64,000 nucleotides of DNA from a virus (IMGVR_UViG_3300000228_000003:27991-91990), one strand, 5' to 3'; numbered from the stretch's first letter, positions 47,976-56,408 are shown. The notes: generated from the sequence alone by a model not told the origin. A program made the numbers and translations.

Positions 47976-48648
47976 TTCCTAATATGTATATTATATTAGG
48001 GGCGAGTGCTCCTAGCAGCATTTGGCTACTGATTGCCCAGTAGCCCTTATCACCAGAGTCTTCTCCTGACGAATCACGTAGCATTATAGTCTCTCCGTCT
48101 GTGGAGATTCCACAGACTATCATCGCGTGTAACGAAAACATCTTATCTGAGAATAACTTGGCAGCCAAGGTATGACCTCTCTCTAAGTTCTGCTTAGAGA
48201 AGCATATGTTACTATCTTTATACGCGGCTAAATGCATTATACTTTGTACACACACCAACAAGGGTTTACCAGCCGTAATTGCTGGTATAACTTGTTGCAC
48301 ACTAAGTTTATTGTACCCGCGTGAGCCTACCGCGTTTTCTAGCATTTGCACTATATCTATGTTTGTTAAACCATCGACGCCTTCTTTTTTAATAGACCTA
48401 TACCAATCATCTGGATTGGTAGGACACTGTACCCCGTGAAATCCCATTAGTCCTGCCATAGCGTGGCAGACACAGCTAGCTGTCTCCTGTTTTGTCACAG
48501 GGGGCATTGTAGTTCTTAGGTCTACTCCCCAAGTTATTTTTTTACCGAAACCTATTCGGTAAGGTAACATCATTGTTACAACAAGAATGACGATAGGTCC
48601 TATGGTCACTATAATAAAAATACCTAATATTAAAATTAAATTTAACAT
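47971..48648 (-). CDS. Membrane-anchored papain-like (C1A) cysteine peptidase, 225 aa
   Basis: ATG with CCTAAGGATTTAAA upstream, the cassette leader. A single hydrophobic segment (about 2-28) anchors the N-terminus. The peptidase C1 pattern follows: VTKQETASCVCHAMAG (Q54, C59) where papain has the oxyanion Gln and SCW; FSLHAMIVCGIS (H174); RDSSGEDSGDKGYWAIS (D192-S193 in place of Asn-Ser-Trp, then GYW). At ~170 residues the catalytic part is shorter than cathepsins, with no propeptide. Clearly richer in GC than neighbouring genes. Papain-like proteases are rare in phages; possible roles are host-protein attack or particle maturation. Activity is not proven. Confidence 0.7.
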   Translation of the reverse strand: MLNLILILGIFIIVTIGPIVILVVTMMLPYRIGFGKKITWGVDLRTTMPPVTKQETASCVCHAMAGLMGFHGVQCPTNPDDWYRSIKKEGVDGLTNIDIVQMLENAVGSRGYNKLSVQQVIPAITAGKPLLVCVQSIMHLAAYKDSNICFSKQNLERGHTLAAKLFSDKMFSLHAMIVCGISTDGETIMLRDSSGEDSGDKGYWAISSQMLLGALAPNIIYILGN

Positions 48649-48670
48649 TTTAAATCCTTAGGAAAAAAGT

Positions 48671-48715
48671 AACACTATACGGTGTTCTATATCTGTTATA
48701 TAGGATTAGAAAGAT
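48671..48715 (-). promoter_or_regulatory. Cassette promoter plus leader stem-loop, copy 3 (minus strand)
   Basis: On the minus strand: TTCTAATCCTATATAACAG, ATATAGAACACC, stem arms AACAC/GTGTT, then TACTTTTTTCCTAAGGATTTAAAATG. It is nearly identical to the copy before the beta-helix gene at 52376. Confidence 0.7.
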
Positions 48716-48840
48716 TTAAAAAATGAGCATACTCCTTATTAACTATATTGATAACTAAAGTAATGTATTATTATTTCAGTTTATAACCAACTTATTTTTT
48801 TATCTTAATATAACTAGAATATCTGTATCCTATTTTTTAG

Positions 48841-48881
48841 TAATATTATATTATTAATAAGTAGCAAGCATTAATTTGCTA
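48841..48881 (+). promoter_or_regulatory. TATATTATTAATAA box with a different leader stem-loop
   Basis: Box at 48847-48860, then a 6-bp stem TAGCAA/TTGCTA (48862-48867 with 48876-48881). The position of the stem relative to the box mirrors the cassette leaders, but the stem sequence is unrelated. It precedes the 448-aa gene. Confidence 0.5.
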
Positions 48882-48906
48882 AGTAGGTGTAGATAAGGAA
48901 TTAAAC

Positions 48907-50253
48907 ATGATTGCAATAGACGAAAATAACGCCATGCGGATAGCGGCGCAAATACTGAGTAAGTTATTTGGTATTTGCAATATTAACTCAGCAGAAGACA
49001 TAGAACACGTAGAACATTTATTACAACTTTACCCAGGACAACTATCTGGTGAAGCACGCACTAACATAAGTAATAGTGTTAGTGTTAGGGACAGTATTAT
49101 AATGGACACGGATCCAAGATATTTAGTGTCCATTAAAGGTGTGGATGAGATGCTCGATGTATCTATTTTTAACTGCACGCGTAGTGGTAGTGCGGACATA
49201 ATCGAAAGAATATCGTTATGGTTGAAAAAATGCTATAACACTATAGATGGTATAACTAAAAAAGTTAAAGAAGCCATAACTACAGAAAATGTTGATTTAT
49301 TTATTAATATGACAAAAACGGGAGCTTTTAATTTAACACAGTCAACGTGGATATTAAGAACTATTATTAAAAACGGAAAACATATTCTTTTAAGAAGACT
49401 TGTTAATCACGAAGTAATAGGCCCCACGTTAGATTACCTTGATATGTTGTGCTTAGCAGTAAAAACGGACTATATCCAAATTATAACGTGTATACTAGAG
49501 GCAAAGTATGCTAGTAATAAACTATCGTATGGCGATTTAACTACTATTATCGCCAATATTGATAGTCCAACTAGTGTAGCGATATACGATACTCTTTCAT
49601 CTTTTATAGAACATAACTATAAAAAAGAGGTTAATAGTAATAAGACAGACGATGTTGCTAAGTCTTCTGCGTTAAATACCGACACAGCTGAACCTGTGTT
49701 ATTAGTTAGCGGACAAAATAATGCCAATACAGTAATTAGTGTAGTTTCTAAGACAAATACTAATGGTACTAAAGAGGGTTCAATAACTAAAATTATAAAA
49801 CTAAGAAGTAAGGAAACTAAAAAACAAACTATTCTTACTGTGGGGCACGAAGCGGCTACCACCGTAACACCTAAGATAAATAAGGAGGTAACATATAGTG
49901 ACACATATGTTAATATTTATTTAACAGAAGTATGTAGTACATTAATGGAAAATGGTAACAACATCAATGATGAAGAGATAGCTAATATCATAATAGATAT
50001 TAATAGCAAATTTAAAAAGAACATTGATGAAAGTTTAATCTTGAACACAATAACAAAAATAAATACTAAAAAGGAGATAGATAAAGAGACATTTAAACAA
50101 AAAGTACTAAGTATATTACAGGCCGGTATATCAGAGGAAAGTATACTAACGAATATTCGTCACATAGTAGATGTGTATTTTGATAAAGTTAATATAATCG
50201 ATATTACAAGTATCGACACTATATGCGCTAATATATTAAATTCAGAAGGATGA
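48907..50253 (+). CDS. Hypothetical protein, 448 aa
   Basis: ATG with AAGGAATTAAAC upstream. The N-terminal ~230 residues are helical with repeat-like helix pairs (TWILRTIIKNGKHILLRRLVN), vaguely solenoid-like. A Thr/Lys/Asn linker lies at about 240-315 and a Lys/Glu-rich helical C-terminal domain follows. No family recognised. The next gene follows after 3 bases. Divergent from the papain-like protease over a 258-base gap that holds the promoter elements for both. Confidence 0.5.
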   Translation: MIAIDENNAMRIAAQILSKLFGICNINSAEDIEHVEHLLQLYPGQLSGEARTNISNSVSVRDSIIMDTDPRYLVSIKGVDEMLDVSIFNCTRSGSADIIERISLWLKKCYNTIDGITKKVKEAITTENVDLFINMTKTGAFNLTQSTWILRTIIKNGKHILLRRLVNHEVIGPTLDYLDMLCLAVKTDYIQIITCILEAKYASNKLSYGDLTTIIANIDSPTSVAIYDTLSSFIEHNYKKEVNSNKTDDVAKSSALNTDTAEPVLLVSGQNNANTVISVVSKTNTNGTKEGSITKIIKLRSKETKKQTILTVGHEAATTVTPKINKEVTYSDTYVNIYLTEVCSTLMENGNNINDEEIANIIIDINSKFKKNIDESLILNTITKINTKKEIDKETFKQKVLSILQAGISEESILTNIRHIVDVYFDKVNIIDITSIDTICANILNSEG

Positions 50254-50256
50254 TTT

Positions 50257-50775
50257 ATGTCGATAGATAAAAAAGTAAATGAGTATATACTAAAAAAAGC
50301 ATTAATAGAACTAACTATTGATAGACTAAGCACTTACATAGCAGATAATGCTAAAGACACAGCAAAAGGTTTACTAGATATTATTAACGAGTTAGGACAA
50401 GAGGCTAAAACATACCCAGATGCGCCGAAAGCATTAGACGCCTTGTTTAATAGGCTAACTAGCAGTTTTGAAAATACCTTAGAAGAAGATTTTCCAAAAG
50501 ATTTATTACCACAAATTTATAAGTCCAACCATGACACCTTTAAACAACTATTAAAAGATAAGATGTCTAATTTTAGTTACACTGTAACATTAGCCACAAA
50601 AGATGGTGTTATAGAGCACGTATACGAAGTTATTGCGGCAGGCATACCTGACGACAGAAAAGAAGCGATAAGAAACGTCATCATAGCTACTGTAAACGCA
50701 TTAACCGGACAACCTAAAGATATGGATATAGATAAGATAACTTTGTTAGTACAAGCTAAACTAAGATTTATCTAA
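50257..50775 (+). CDS. Hypothetical helical protein, 172 aa
   Basis: ATG 3 bases after the previous stop, with GAAGGATGATTT overlapping it. Helical, Lys/Asp-rich, about the size of a small assembly chaperone; segment EDFPKDLLPQIYKSNH in the middle. No family recognised. The stop codon lies inside the first unit of a 35-bp tandem duplication that includes the terminator. Confidence 0.5.
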   Translation: MSIDKKVNEYILKKALIELTIDRLSTYIADNAKDTAKGLLDIINELGQEAKTYPDAPKALDALFNRLTSSFENTLEEDFPKDLLPQIYKSNHDTFKQLLKDKMSNFSYTVTLATKDGVIEHVYEVIAAGIPDDRKEAIRNVIIATVNALTGQPKDMDIDKITLLVQAKLRFI

Positions 50776-50850
50776 CCGTCATTGCACTATAGATAGCATG
50801 TGCTATCTAACCGTCATTGCACTATAGATAGCACATGCTATCTATAGTGC
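50770..50850 (+). terminator. Terminator within a 35-bp tandem duplication
   Basis: Units begin at 50770 and 50805, each with ATCTAACCGTCATTGCACT; they differ only near their ends. Unit 2 plus the next 11 bases forms a 15-bp stem (50819-50833 with 50836-50850). Unit 1 can fold into a shorter stem. A T7 run lies at 50871-50877. Confidence 0.7.
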
Positions 50851-50900
50851 GTTATACTTACTAGTCTATCTTTTTTTGATTTTAACAAAAGGTAATAAAA

Positions 50901-51077
50901 ATGGATAATTTTACATTTACACAAGTACCACGTCCTGGTTCGCAAATAACAGTTGCGTTTGGTGGCGGTGATATGAAAACTATAAAACAAGCAGTAACTA
51001 AGGATGGAAAAGAAGTAGTAACATCTAGTGATGCTACTAAAATATTACAAGAAACATTTAAACATGATAAAAAATAA
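50901..51077 (+). CDS. Small protein, 58 aa
   Basis: ATG with AAAAGGTAATAAAA upstream, ending TAA at 51075-51077; the following gene's ATG (51064) overlaps its end by 14 bases. It begins MDNFTFTQVPRPGSQITVAF and ends in a charged helix (KILQETFKHDKK). Good RBS, spacing after a terminator and overlap with a longer gene make it a credible real gene despite its size. Function unknown. Confidence 0.55.
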   Translation: MDNFTFTQVPRPGSQITVAFGGGDMKTIKQAVTKDGKEVVTSSDATKILQETFKHDKK

Positions 51078-52293
51078 CAATACAGATAATAGGGATATTA
51101 AAGTAGTATTTACCGACAGACTAGAGCATATAAAATGGAATATGTCTTTCTATAATGAATTAAAGAAAGTACGTCTAAGTTGGGTTGGTAAAGACCCTAT
51201 GTATGCAGAGTTCTTAGGTGGTAACACTATAGGAGTACAACCTATAAGATATAGTGCACAAGATATGGATATGTTATTTATACACTTGCTAGGCATAGAT
51301 AGAACTAGCCTAGATAAAGAACTATCCAAGCTAGTAGGTATAGAGAAAACGTTCATTGTAAGCTCTGATGTAACATATCTAACACTTGGTTATATTATGC
51401 ATAAATTTGCTACATTACCTATTTTTAAAAATGTAATGGTAGAAGCTATACGTAATACTTATTACATATTTGCTTATAGAGCACTAGGCAGTATGATGTA
51501 TCACTGGTTCGGTATGTATAACTTAGACCAAGCAGTAGCTATAGCAGCTTTTGAGAAATTAACTAATCAATACTTAATAAAGAAACTAGGCAGTTGGGAA
51601 AAGTTATTAGAATATAGAGCTAATGATTTACTACCAAATGGGGCACAGTGGGATAGAGTGACAGCGTATACTACCAGTGATGCTACAAGGATGGTAGCCG
51701 ACCTACAGGGGGCATTAAAAGATCAGATGGTAAATTTACGTGGTATAATAGAGGAAATTTTAAAATCAGGTAGTAAGATTAATGTAGTTAGTAAGTTAGA
51801 AACATATGAGGAAAACATTACACTAAGCGATGTAAGTAATCAGTATATAGAATATAAAAACTACATACACACTATTATAGCTATACCAGCTGATTTTGTA
51901 GATACTGATTTAATATATGTATTATTAAATATTTTAGATAAAAGTAATATAAAACAAAACGATTTAGTACATATACTGAGTAGTATATCTAAACTATATA
52001 ATGATAAAAAAATAGAGGCAGATTTAATAGATAAAATTATTATAACTTCTATAGAGTATTTAACAACTAAAGGTATAATTAATAACTACCATGTAAATTT
52101 AATAGTAATTATTAAAACACTAAAAGGATACTGGTCAGCTAGTAGTGTTAGACATAAAGATGTGTTATATATAAAAAATAAGTTAAATACTATTTGTAAA
52201 AGTAATGGTATAAAACAAACTAATAAAGTAGTAACATTAGTTATATTTATCGCTATATATATTTTTATAAAAGCAGTAGTAAAAAAACACTAG
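51064..52293 (+). CDS. Protein with C-terminal TM segment, 409 aa
   Basis: Start taken at 51064 (MIKNNNTDNRD); an earlier in-frame ATG (51028) lies inside the 58-aa gene and would add 12 atypical residues. The RBS is weak (AAGAAAC), so coupling is likely. The first half has KVRLSWVGKDPMYAEFLGG and YWYHWFGMYN-type aromatic helices (around 140-150). A hydrophobic segment near the end (VVTLVIFIAIYIFIKAVV) followed by KKH is a tail anchor. No family recognised; possibly a membrane-bound assembly factor. Confidence 0.5.
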   Translation: MIKNNNTDNRDIKVVFTDRLEHIKWNMSFYNELKKVRLSWVGKDPMYAEFLGGNTIGVQPIRYSAQDMDMLFIHLLGIDRTSLDKELSKLVGIEKTFIVSSDVTYLTLGYIMHKFATLPIFKNVMVEAIRNTYYIFAYRALGSMMYHWFGMYNLDQAVAIAAFEKLTNQYLIKKLGSWEKLLEYRANDLLPNGAQWDRVTAYTTSDATRMVADLQGALKDQMVNLRGIIEEILKSGSKINVVSKLETYEENITLSDVSNQYIEYKNYIHTIIAIPADFVDTDLIYVLLNILDKSNIKQNDLVHILSSISKLYNDKKIEADLIDKIIITSIEYLTTKGIINNYHVNLIVIIKTLKGYWSASSVRHKDVLYIKNKLNTICKSNGIKQTNKVVTLVIFIAIYIFIKAVVKKH

Positions 52294-52304
52294 CTAGTAG
52301 CTTT

Positions 52305-52352
52305 CCAATTTATTCTAATCCTATATAATATATATGGAACACCTACAGTGTT
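52305..52352 (+). promoter_or_regulatory. Cassette promoter plus leader stem-loop, copy 4
   Basis: CCAATTTATTCTAATCC, TATATAATATATAT, then GAACACC-TACA-GTGTTAC with a perfect 5-bp stem (52338-52342 with 52348-52352). Leader ends CCTAAGGATTTAAAATGG. Confidence 0.7.
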
Positions 52353-52375
52353 ACTATTTCTCCTAAGGATTTAAA

Positions 52376-53101
52376 ATGGAATACAAAGAAGAAGTAAAAG
52401 AAGTAAAAAGTATCTTTACTTTAACGGATGAAGAAAATGCATTCTTTGTTTCCTCGGATGACGAGGCTGAAAAAGTGGAAAGATTTACAATGGGCGACGT
52501 GCTGGAGTTCCAGTATAATACTGCTGGAAAGATAATTTGTCCAGCCGGAAATTACACTGACATTTCCGATTTTCCAAGTGACTGCTACTTCGAAGATACG
52601 CAATTGTTTGGAGATAATGTGTGCTTCGGAAAAAATTGCGTGTTTAAACCAGGATCCAAATTCGGAGCTAGCTGCACCTTCGCAAGAGGATGCAAGTTCG
52701 GACCGAGCTCGCAATTCGGTGAGTGTTGTGAGTTTGGAAGCTGGTGCGAATTCGGGTTTGACTGCACCTTCGCAAGGAGGTGCGACTTCGGAAGAAGGGG
52801 CGTATTCGGGCACGATTGTGCCTTTGCAAGTGGGTGCACATATGGTGAGGACACCACCATAATCAGAGGCGCCTTTGATGAGCTGGGGATGGGGGCGGAC
52901 GACGCGCCTATCCTTCAGTGCGTAGTCGGCAAAGAGACATTGCGTGCGTATCGCCTTCGTGGCGATATTATGGTGATTGTACCATTCTTCGAAGGTACTC
53001 TCCATGAATACGGGCAGCAAATGGGTACCATACATGGACACCCAGCTGACGTCCAGAAGGCCTTCATGGGTCTTATAAAAGCGGCGTGGGGGGTAGTATA
53101 A
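52376..53101 (+). CDS. Cys-rich hexapeptide-repeat beta-helix protein, 241 aa
   Basis: Start follows the shared AAGGATTTAAAATGG leader. An acidic N-terminal module (MEYKEEVKEV, then LTDEENAFFVSSDD) is shared in part with other cassette genes. Residues 70-159 form about fifteen six-residue repeats of the type x-x-F-G-x-x, many starting with Cys (CTFARG, CKFGPS, CEFGSW), which predicts a left-handed parallel beta-helix with a Cys ladder. A ~75-residue C-terminal domain follows. Codon use is much more GC-rich than neighbours. Function unknown; host-directed binding or mimicry is possible. Antisense long frames over it are repeat artefacts. Confidence 0.7.
   Translation: MEYKEEVKEVKSIFTLTDEENAFFVSSDDEAEKVERFTMGDVLEFQYNTAGKIICPAGNYTDISDFPSDCYFEDTQLFGDNVCFGKNCVFKPGSKFGASCTFARGCKFGPSSQFGECCEFGSWCEFGFDCTFARRCDFGRRGVFGHDCAFASGCTYGEDTTIIRGAFDELGMGADDAPILQCVVGKETLRAYRLRGDIMVIVPFFEGTLHEYGQQMGTIHGHPADVQKAFMGLIKAAWGVV
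52583..52852 (+). repeat. 18-bp-period coding repeat (FG hexads)
   Basis: Codons for x-x-F-G-x-x recur about fifteen times, with DNA blocks such as TGCACCTTCGCAAG and AAGTTCGGA repeated nearly unchanged, suggesting recent internal duplication. Confidence 0.7.
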
Positions 53102-53102
53102 G

Positions 53103-53134
53103 GAGGAAGCGGTGGTTAGTACCACCGTCTCCTC
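53103..53134 (+). terminator. Terminator of the beta-helix gene
   Basis: Stem GAGGA..CGGTGGT with ACCACCG..TCCTC, loop TAGT, two internal mismatches, then TTTCCTTTTTT. Its layout is related to the ending of the 133-aa cassette gene near 56330-56378. Confidence 0.7.
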
Positions 53135-53148
53135 TTTCCTTTTTTATT

Positions 53149-55290
53149 TTATGTAGCAAAATATCTTTTATGTTTAAAACCATTCTTTTGTTGTTCTATT
53201 TTGATATTATCTATTAATGTTTCTATATTATACGCTGGCATCGCGCGGTGGTCTACACCGTTATATAGACGTCTTATTTTAAGTTCGATTAACCGACTAC
53301 TTATAGGGTCATTCTTCTCTTTCATCGCTATAAGTAGATTGTCTATAGTTTCTTTTAATGCCATTTGTTTTTCTTTTTTCTCTATTTCTTCGATACCACC
53401 TTTTTCTGCTATCATAAGATTTTGCACAGTCGATAATACACTATTAGAAGATATACCATAGAAACTTTTATTCTTAGCAGATAATAGAAAATAATAACAT
53501 AACAACCAACCTATAACTAAGTCATCATGGTCATCAGGTCCGTCACCGTGGTCTATTCTATTATTTTTTATAGTTAAAGACAATAGTTGTGCTATTAGCT
53601 TACTGTCACGCACTGTGTTAGAAGTATATTTTATACTGTGATTAAAAGCCACACTATATAAATTGTCTCTTGCAGCACGCCCAGAACCTGATGTAGCATA
53701 ACCGAACTCGCCCCTGTATTTTTCATAAACCCAGCTTGGTCTCTTGTACATAGGCGTATCTATAACATATTTTCTATAGTTTTCATTAACATCATAATCA
53801 TTAACTACCCAGTTAAATAATACCTTAAATGGGTCTATGTTAAGTAGTGGTAGTATTCTTATTAGATTATCAATTATGGCTTGTCCGGTACTCTTGTTTT
53901 CTATTATCATAACTATATTAGGATACTTTACTATAAGTTCACCTAGCCAGTCTGAAAATATAATAAGGTTAGTTTCATTATAGTCCCCTATAGCAAGAAG
54001 CTCTCCAGTTGATACATCCCGCATAACTAACGACATATCATCTCCACCTGTAGCGTTAGATGTGTCTATACCAGCTACTATGCTTCTACCTTTTATACTA
54101 TCTAAATCAACATACCATCTTAATGTATATCCATATTTATAAATCTCTATTTTAGGATTAGTATCTTTAGAAGCATTTATTATGTCTAAATACTTTTTAT
54201 CTATAGGAGAAGCATCGCTACCAGATATCCATATGTTCATATACTCAGCTTGTCCAGATATAGGGTCAGCCATATTTTCATCCATGATATCTTTAAATTC
54301 TTTATCAGTGTAACCAAGTTGTCTATGATTATACTCTAGTAACATAACTCTATTACCTTTACCACTACTTATCTGTAATAACTCTTGTAGTTCTTCTGTA
54401 GTAGATATATCTAGAAGTTTATCAGTCCATCTCATACTGTTTTTATATATATTATGAGCATACTTACCAGACTTAGTATATAGATATCCAGCTGTTGTAG
54501 TAAATATATTACCATATGGTGCATTCGCTACTTTAGCGTTCTCTCTAGCCGCAGGAGTAGCCGCTAACATAGCTGGTAGTGTGATATCTATATTACTTAT
54601 AAACGCTAATTCATCTACATGATTATTAGGTAGTGTCATACCTCTACCAACCTTTAACGCATTAACTGGGGATGGTTGTGCTACTAGTGTGGAATAAGTA
54701 TTATTTAAAGCACTTATTTTAAGTAATTCTGTATTCCAAGTGTCTGTTTTTAATTTAAATTGTAAGTAATAAGGCAGTTGTGCATATATACCTTTTATTC
54801 TGTCTACATTTTTTACTCTTAGACTATCGTCTTTAGTAAGAAGACTTATTTCCATATCTGATGTCATTATAGAAAATAGCACTACCCATAGTACATCTGT
54901 AGAAACAGATTTACCAGTTTGCCTTGGTTGTATTAATAAAATAGTTATGTGCTGAAAGTATAACCAGTATAAACTTATATTTGCTCTGTTAGCATTAAAA
55001 GGTATATCAGACCTACCAGAGTTAGGTGGTAGCCTAATAAGTTCTCTTATGACGTACCAATAGTTAACGGTACATTCTTCTACGACCATAGCCATTTGTT
55101 CTTGAGTTAACTCTAGCGAAAATGGGTCTACACTAACTAACTCTGGATTATGTAATGCTAGCATAAAGTTATTATTTTTAATACCCATCATATGGAACAG
55201 CGTAGCTAGTCTTACGAATGATTTATTTTTACTCTCATAGTTCGCTATAGCCGATGGATATTTAGCCCAGTCTTCTTGTCTTAGTATCAT
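53149..55290 (-). CDS. Terminase large subunit (TerL), 713 aa
   Basis: ATG with AAAAAGGACACAG upstream. The ATPase has QPRQTGKS (121-128, Walker A), VDELAF (225-230, Walker B with catalytic Glu) and TTAGYLYTKSGKY (about 260-275, motif III region). The C-terminal RNase H-like nuclease shows AGIDTSNATGGDD (about 404-416), IVMIIENKSTG and DHDDLVIGWLL, giving the acidic triad. This is the motor that cuts and packages genomic DNA through the portal. It is complete and shows no intron or intein. It lies inside the cassette-gene array: beta-helix gene convergent, 130-aa cassette gene divergent. Confidence 0.93.
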   Translation of the reverse strand: MILRQEDWAKYPSAIANYESKNKSFVRLATLFHMMGIKNNNFMLALHNPELVSVDPFSLELTQEQMAMVVEECTVNYWYVIRELIRLPPNSGRSDIPFNANRANISLYWLYFQHITILLIQPRQTGKSVSTDVLWVVLFSIMTSDMEISLLTKDDSLRVKNVDRIKGIYAQLPYYLQFKLKTDTWNTELLKISALNNTYSTLVAQPSPVNALKVGRGMTLPNNHVDELAFISNIDITLPAMLAATPAARENAKVANAPYGNIFTTTAGYLYTKSGKYAHNIYKNSMRWTDKLLDISTTEELQELLQISSGKGNRVMLLEYNHRQLGYTDKEFKDIMDENMADPISGQAEYMNIWISGSDASPIDKKYLDIINASKDTNPKIEIYKYGYTLRWYVDLDSIKGRSIVAGIDTSNATGGDDMSLVMRDVSTGELLAIGDYNETNLIIFSDWLGELIVKYPNIVMIIENKSTGQAIIDNLIRILPLLNIDPFKVLFNWVVNDYDVNENYRKYVIDTPMYKRPSWVYEKYRGEFGYATSGSGRAARDNLYSVAFNHSIKYTSNTVRDSKLIAQLLSLTIKNNRIDHGDGPDDHDDLVIGWLLCYYFLLSAKNKSFYGISSNSVLSTVQNLMIAEKGGIEEIEKKEKQMALKETIDNLLIAMKEKNDPISSRLIELKIRRLYNGVDHRAMPAYNIETLIDNIKIEQQKNGFKHKRYFAT

Positions 55291-55356
55291 CTGTGTCCTT
55301 TTTATTTATACAAAGTTCATTAAATTTTATAAAATTATAATACTAGATAGTAGCTT

Positions 55357-55405
55357 CCAATTTATTTTAATCTTATATTATTAATATAGAACATCTTATG
55401 GTGTT
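55357..55405 (+). promoter_or_regulatory. Cassette promoter plus leader stem-loop, copy 5
   Basis: CCAATTTATTTTAATC, TATATTATTAATA (55374-55386), TAG, then stem AACATC/GGTGTT (55390-55395 with 55400-55405), which pairs fully only as RNA because it needs one U-G pair. Confidence 0.7.
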
Positions 55406-55427
55406 ACTAAAAACAAAAGGATTTAAA

Positions 55428-55820
55428 ATGGCAACAATAAAAATTAAAAAGGAAACAGATATCAACACTGAAACGGACGAGGAGATTGCTGCCGGATTGG
55501 TGGCAGTCGCGGCTGCTTCGGCAGCAATGAATATGATAGCATGCGGTGCGAACCGTGTAATTATATATGATCCAAAGGGTTGTTGGGGAGCCTGGGTGAT
55601 TCTAGACAGCAAGTGTCATCCATTGGATAGAAATAATAGGCCTATTCTATCTATTACGGACGAACTACTAAGAATAGCCTTGGGAATGTGCGGAGACAGC
55701 TTTGATTTTATCCGCCTGTCAAAGGACGATAAGGTAACACCTATCGTCAATTATCGCGGAGGAAGAGAGTACGGCAATTCCATTTACTTTGCCAAGACAG
55801 AGCACCTGCGGTGGCACTAG
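55428..55820 (+). CDS. Cassette family protein 1, 130 aa
   Basis: Start at the ATG of the AAAGGATTTAAAATGG leader; the frame extends to 55398 but without an RBS. Acidic Lys/Glu N-terminus (ETDINTETDEE), Ala-rich hydrophobic helix (about 23-40), then the family core RVIIYDPKGCWGAW, LDSKCHPLD, RIALGMCGDSFDF and DKVTP. Two close paralogues lie at 55947 and 56906. Conserved Cys and Trp suggest a small metal- or disulfide-stabilised fold. The stop codon sits in the loop of a terminal hairpin (55810-55825). GC-richer than core genes. Function unknown. Confidence 0.6.
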   Translation: MATIKIKKETDINTETDEEIAAGLVAVAAASAAMNMIACGANRVIIYDPKGCWGAWVILDSKCHPLDRNNRPILSITDELLRIALGMCGDSFDFIRLSKDDKVTPIVNYRGGREYGNSIYFAKTEHLRWH

Positions 55821-55825
55821 CCACC
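55810..55825 (+). terminator. Hairpin over the stop codon of cassette gene 1
   Basis: GGTGGC/GCCACC stem with ACTA loop. No clear T-tract follows, so it may only weaken transcription before the next cassette promoter. Confidence 0.45.
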
Positions 55826-55880
55826 ACGAGCTAGTTCACGTCTATCAGCACGTAATTATATAGTATTACGTTGATTAACA

Positions 55881-55919
55881 TAATATTACTATAATAAAAA
55901 TAGAACATCTTATAGTGAT
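55881..55919 (+). promoter_or_regulatory. Cassette promoter plus degenerate leader stem-loop, copy 6
   Basis: TAATATTACTATAATA, then AATAGAACATC-TTAT-AGTGAT; the right arm has two changes relative to GGTGTT, weakening the stem. Leader continues to AAAAGGATTTAAAATGG. Confidence 0.6.
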
Positions 55920-55946
55920 ACTAAAACAAAAAAAAAAGGATTTAAA

Positions 55947-56348
55947 ATGGAATACAAAGAAGAAGTAAAAGATATTCTTACACTATCAGAGGATGGTATA
56001 GAGAACACGGATGAGGAAGCTGCCATGATAGCTGCGGTAGCTGCTACAGCGGCAATGAATATGTTATCACGCGGGGTGTACCGTGTAATTATATATGACC
56101 CAAAGGGTTGTTGGGGATGCTGGGCAACTTTAGACAGTGCTTGCCATTCACTAGACTGGTCTGGGTATCGAGTATCGTCCATCCTAGCTCTTCTAATAAA
56201 AATAGCCTTGGGAATGTGCGGAGATAGCTTTGACCTCCTCCCATTATCGATTGAGGATAAGGTAACCCCCGTATCAAAAAGCGGGGAAGGAAGGGACTAT
56301 GGCGACTCCCTTAGCTTTGCCAAGATGGAGGATCTGCGGTGGTATTAA
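55947..56348 (+). CDS. Cassette family protein 2, 133 aa
   Basis: N-terminal MEYKEEVKD is nearly that of the beta-helix protein at 52376 (MEYKEEVKEV), but the rest follows the cassette-family core: AAMNMLSRG, RVIIYDPKGCWGCWATLDSACHSLDW, ALLIKIALGMCGDSFDLLPLS, ending FAKMEDLRWY. It is thus a chimera of an N-terminal module and a family body. The end of the gene (GCGGTGG around the stop, then CTCCTC and T8) matches the beta-helix gene terminator. Function unknown. Confidence 0.6.
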   Translation: MEYKEEVKDILTLSEDGIENTDEEAAMIAAVAATAAMNMLSRGVYRVIIYDPKGCWGCWATLDSACHSLDWSGYRVSSILALLIKIALGMCGDSFDLLPLSIEDKVTPVSKSGEGRDYGDSLSFAKMEDLRWY

Positions 56349-56378
56349 CCATCACCGCCTCCTCTCTCCTTTTTTTAT
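56330..56378 (+). terminator. Terminator of cassette gene 2
   Basis: Stem GCGGTG/CACCGC around the stop codon, then CTCCTCTCTCCTTTTTTT; related to the terminator at 53103-53134. Confidence 0.65.
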
Positions 56379-56408
56379 TATATTTATGAATTTAAATAAG
56401 GAAAGACA

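Noticed and set aside
48649-48906. Possible tRNA or small RNA gene in the largest intergenic gap
   Set aside because: No cloverleaf or long stem; contents are explained by divergent promoter elements and leaders.
50770-50850. Possible CRISPR-like direct repeats
   Set aside because: Only two adjacent units with no spacer; a simple tandem duplication at a terminator.
52421-53125. Long antisense open frame (234 aa) and two other alternative frames over the beta-helix gene
   Set aside because: They arise from the periodic GC-rich repeat; the plus frame has the cassette leader, RBS and hexad protein pattern, the others have none.
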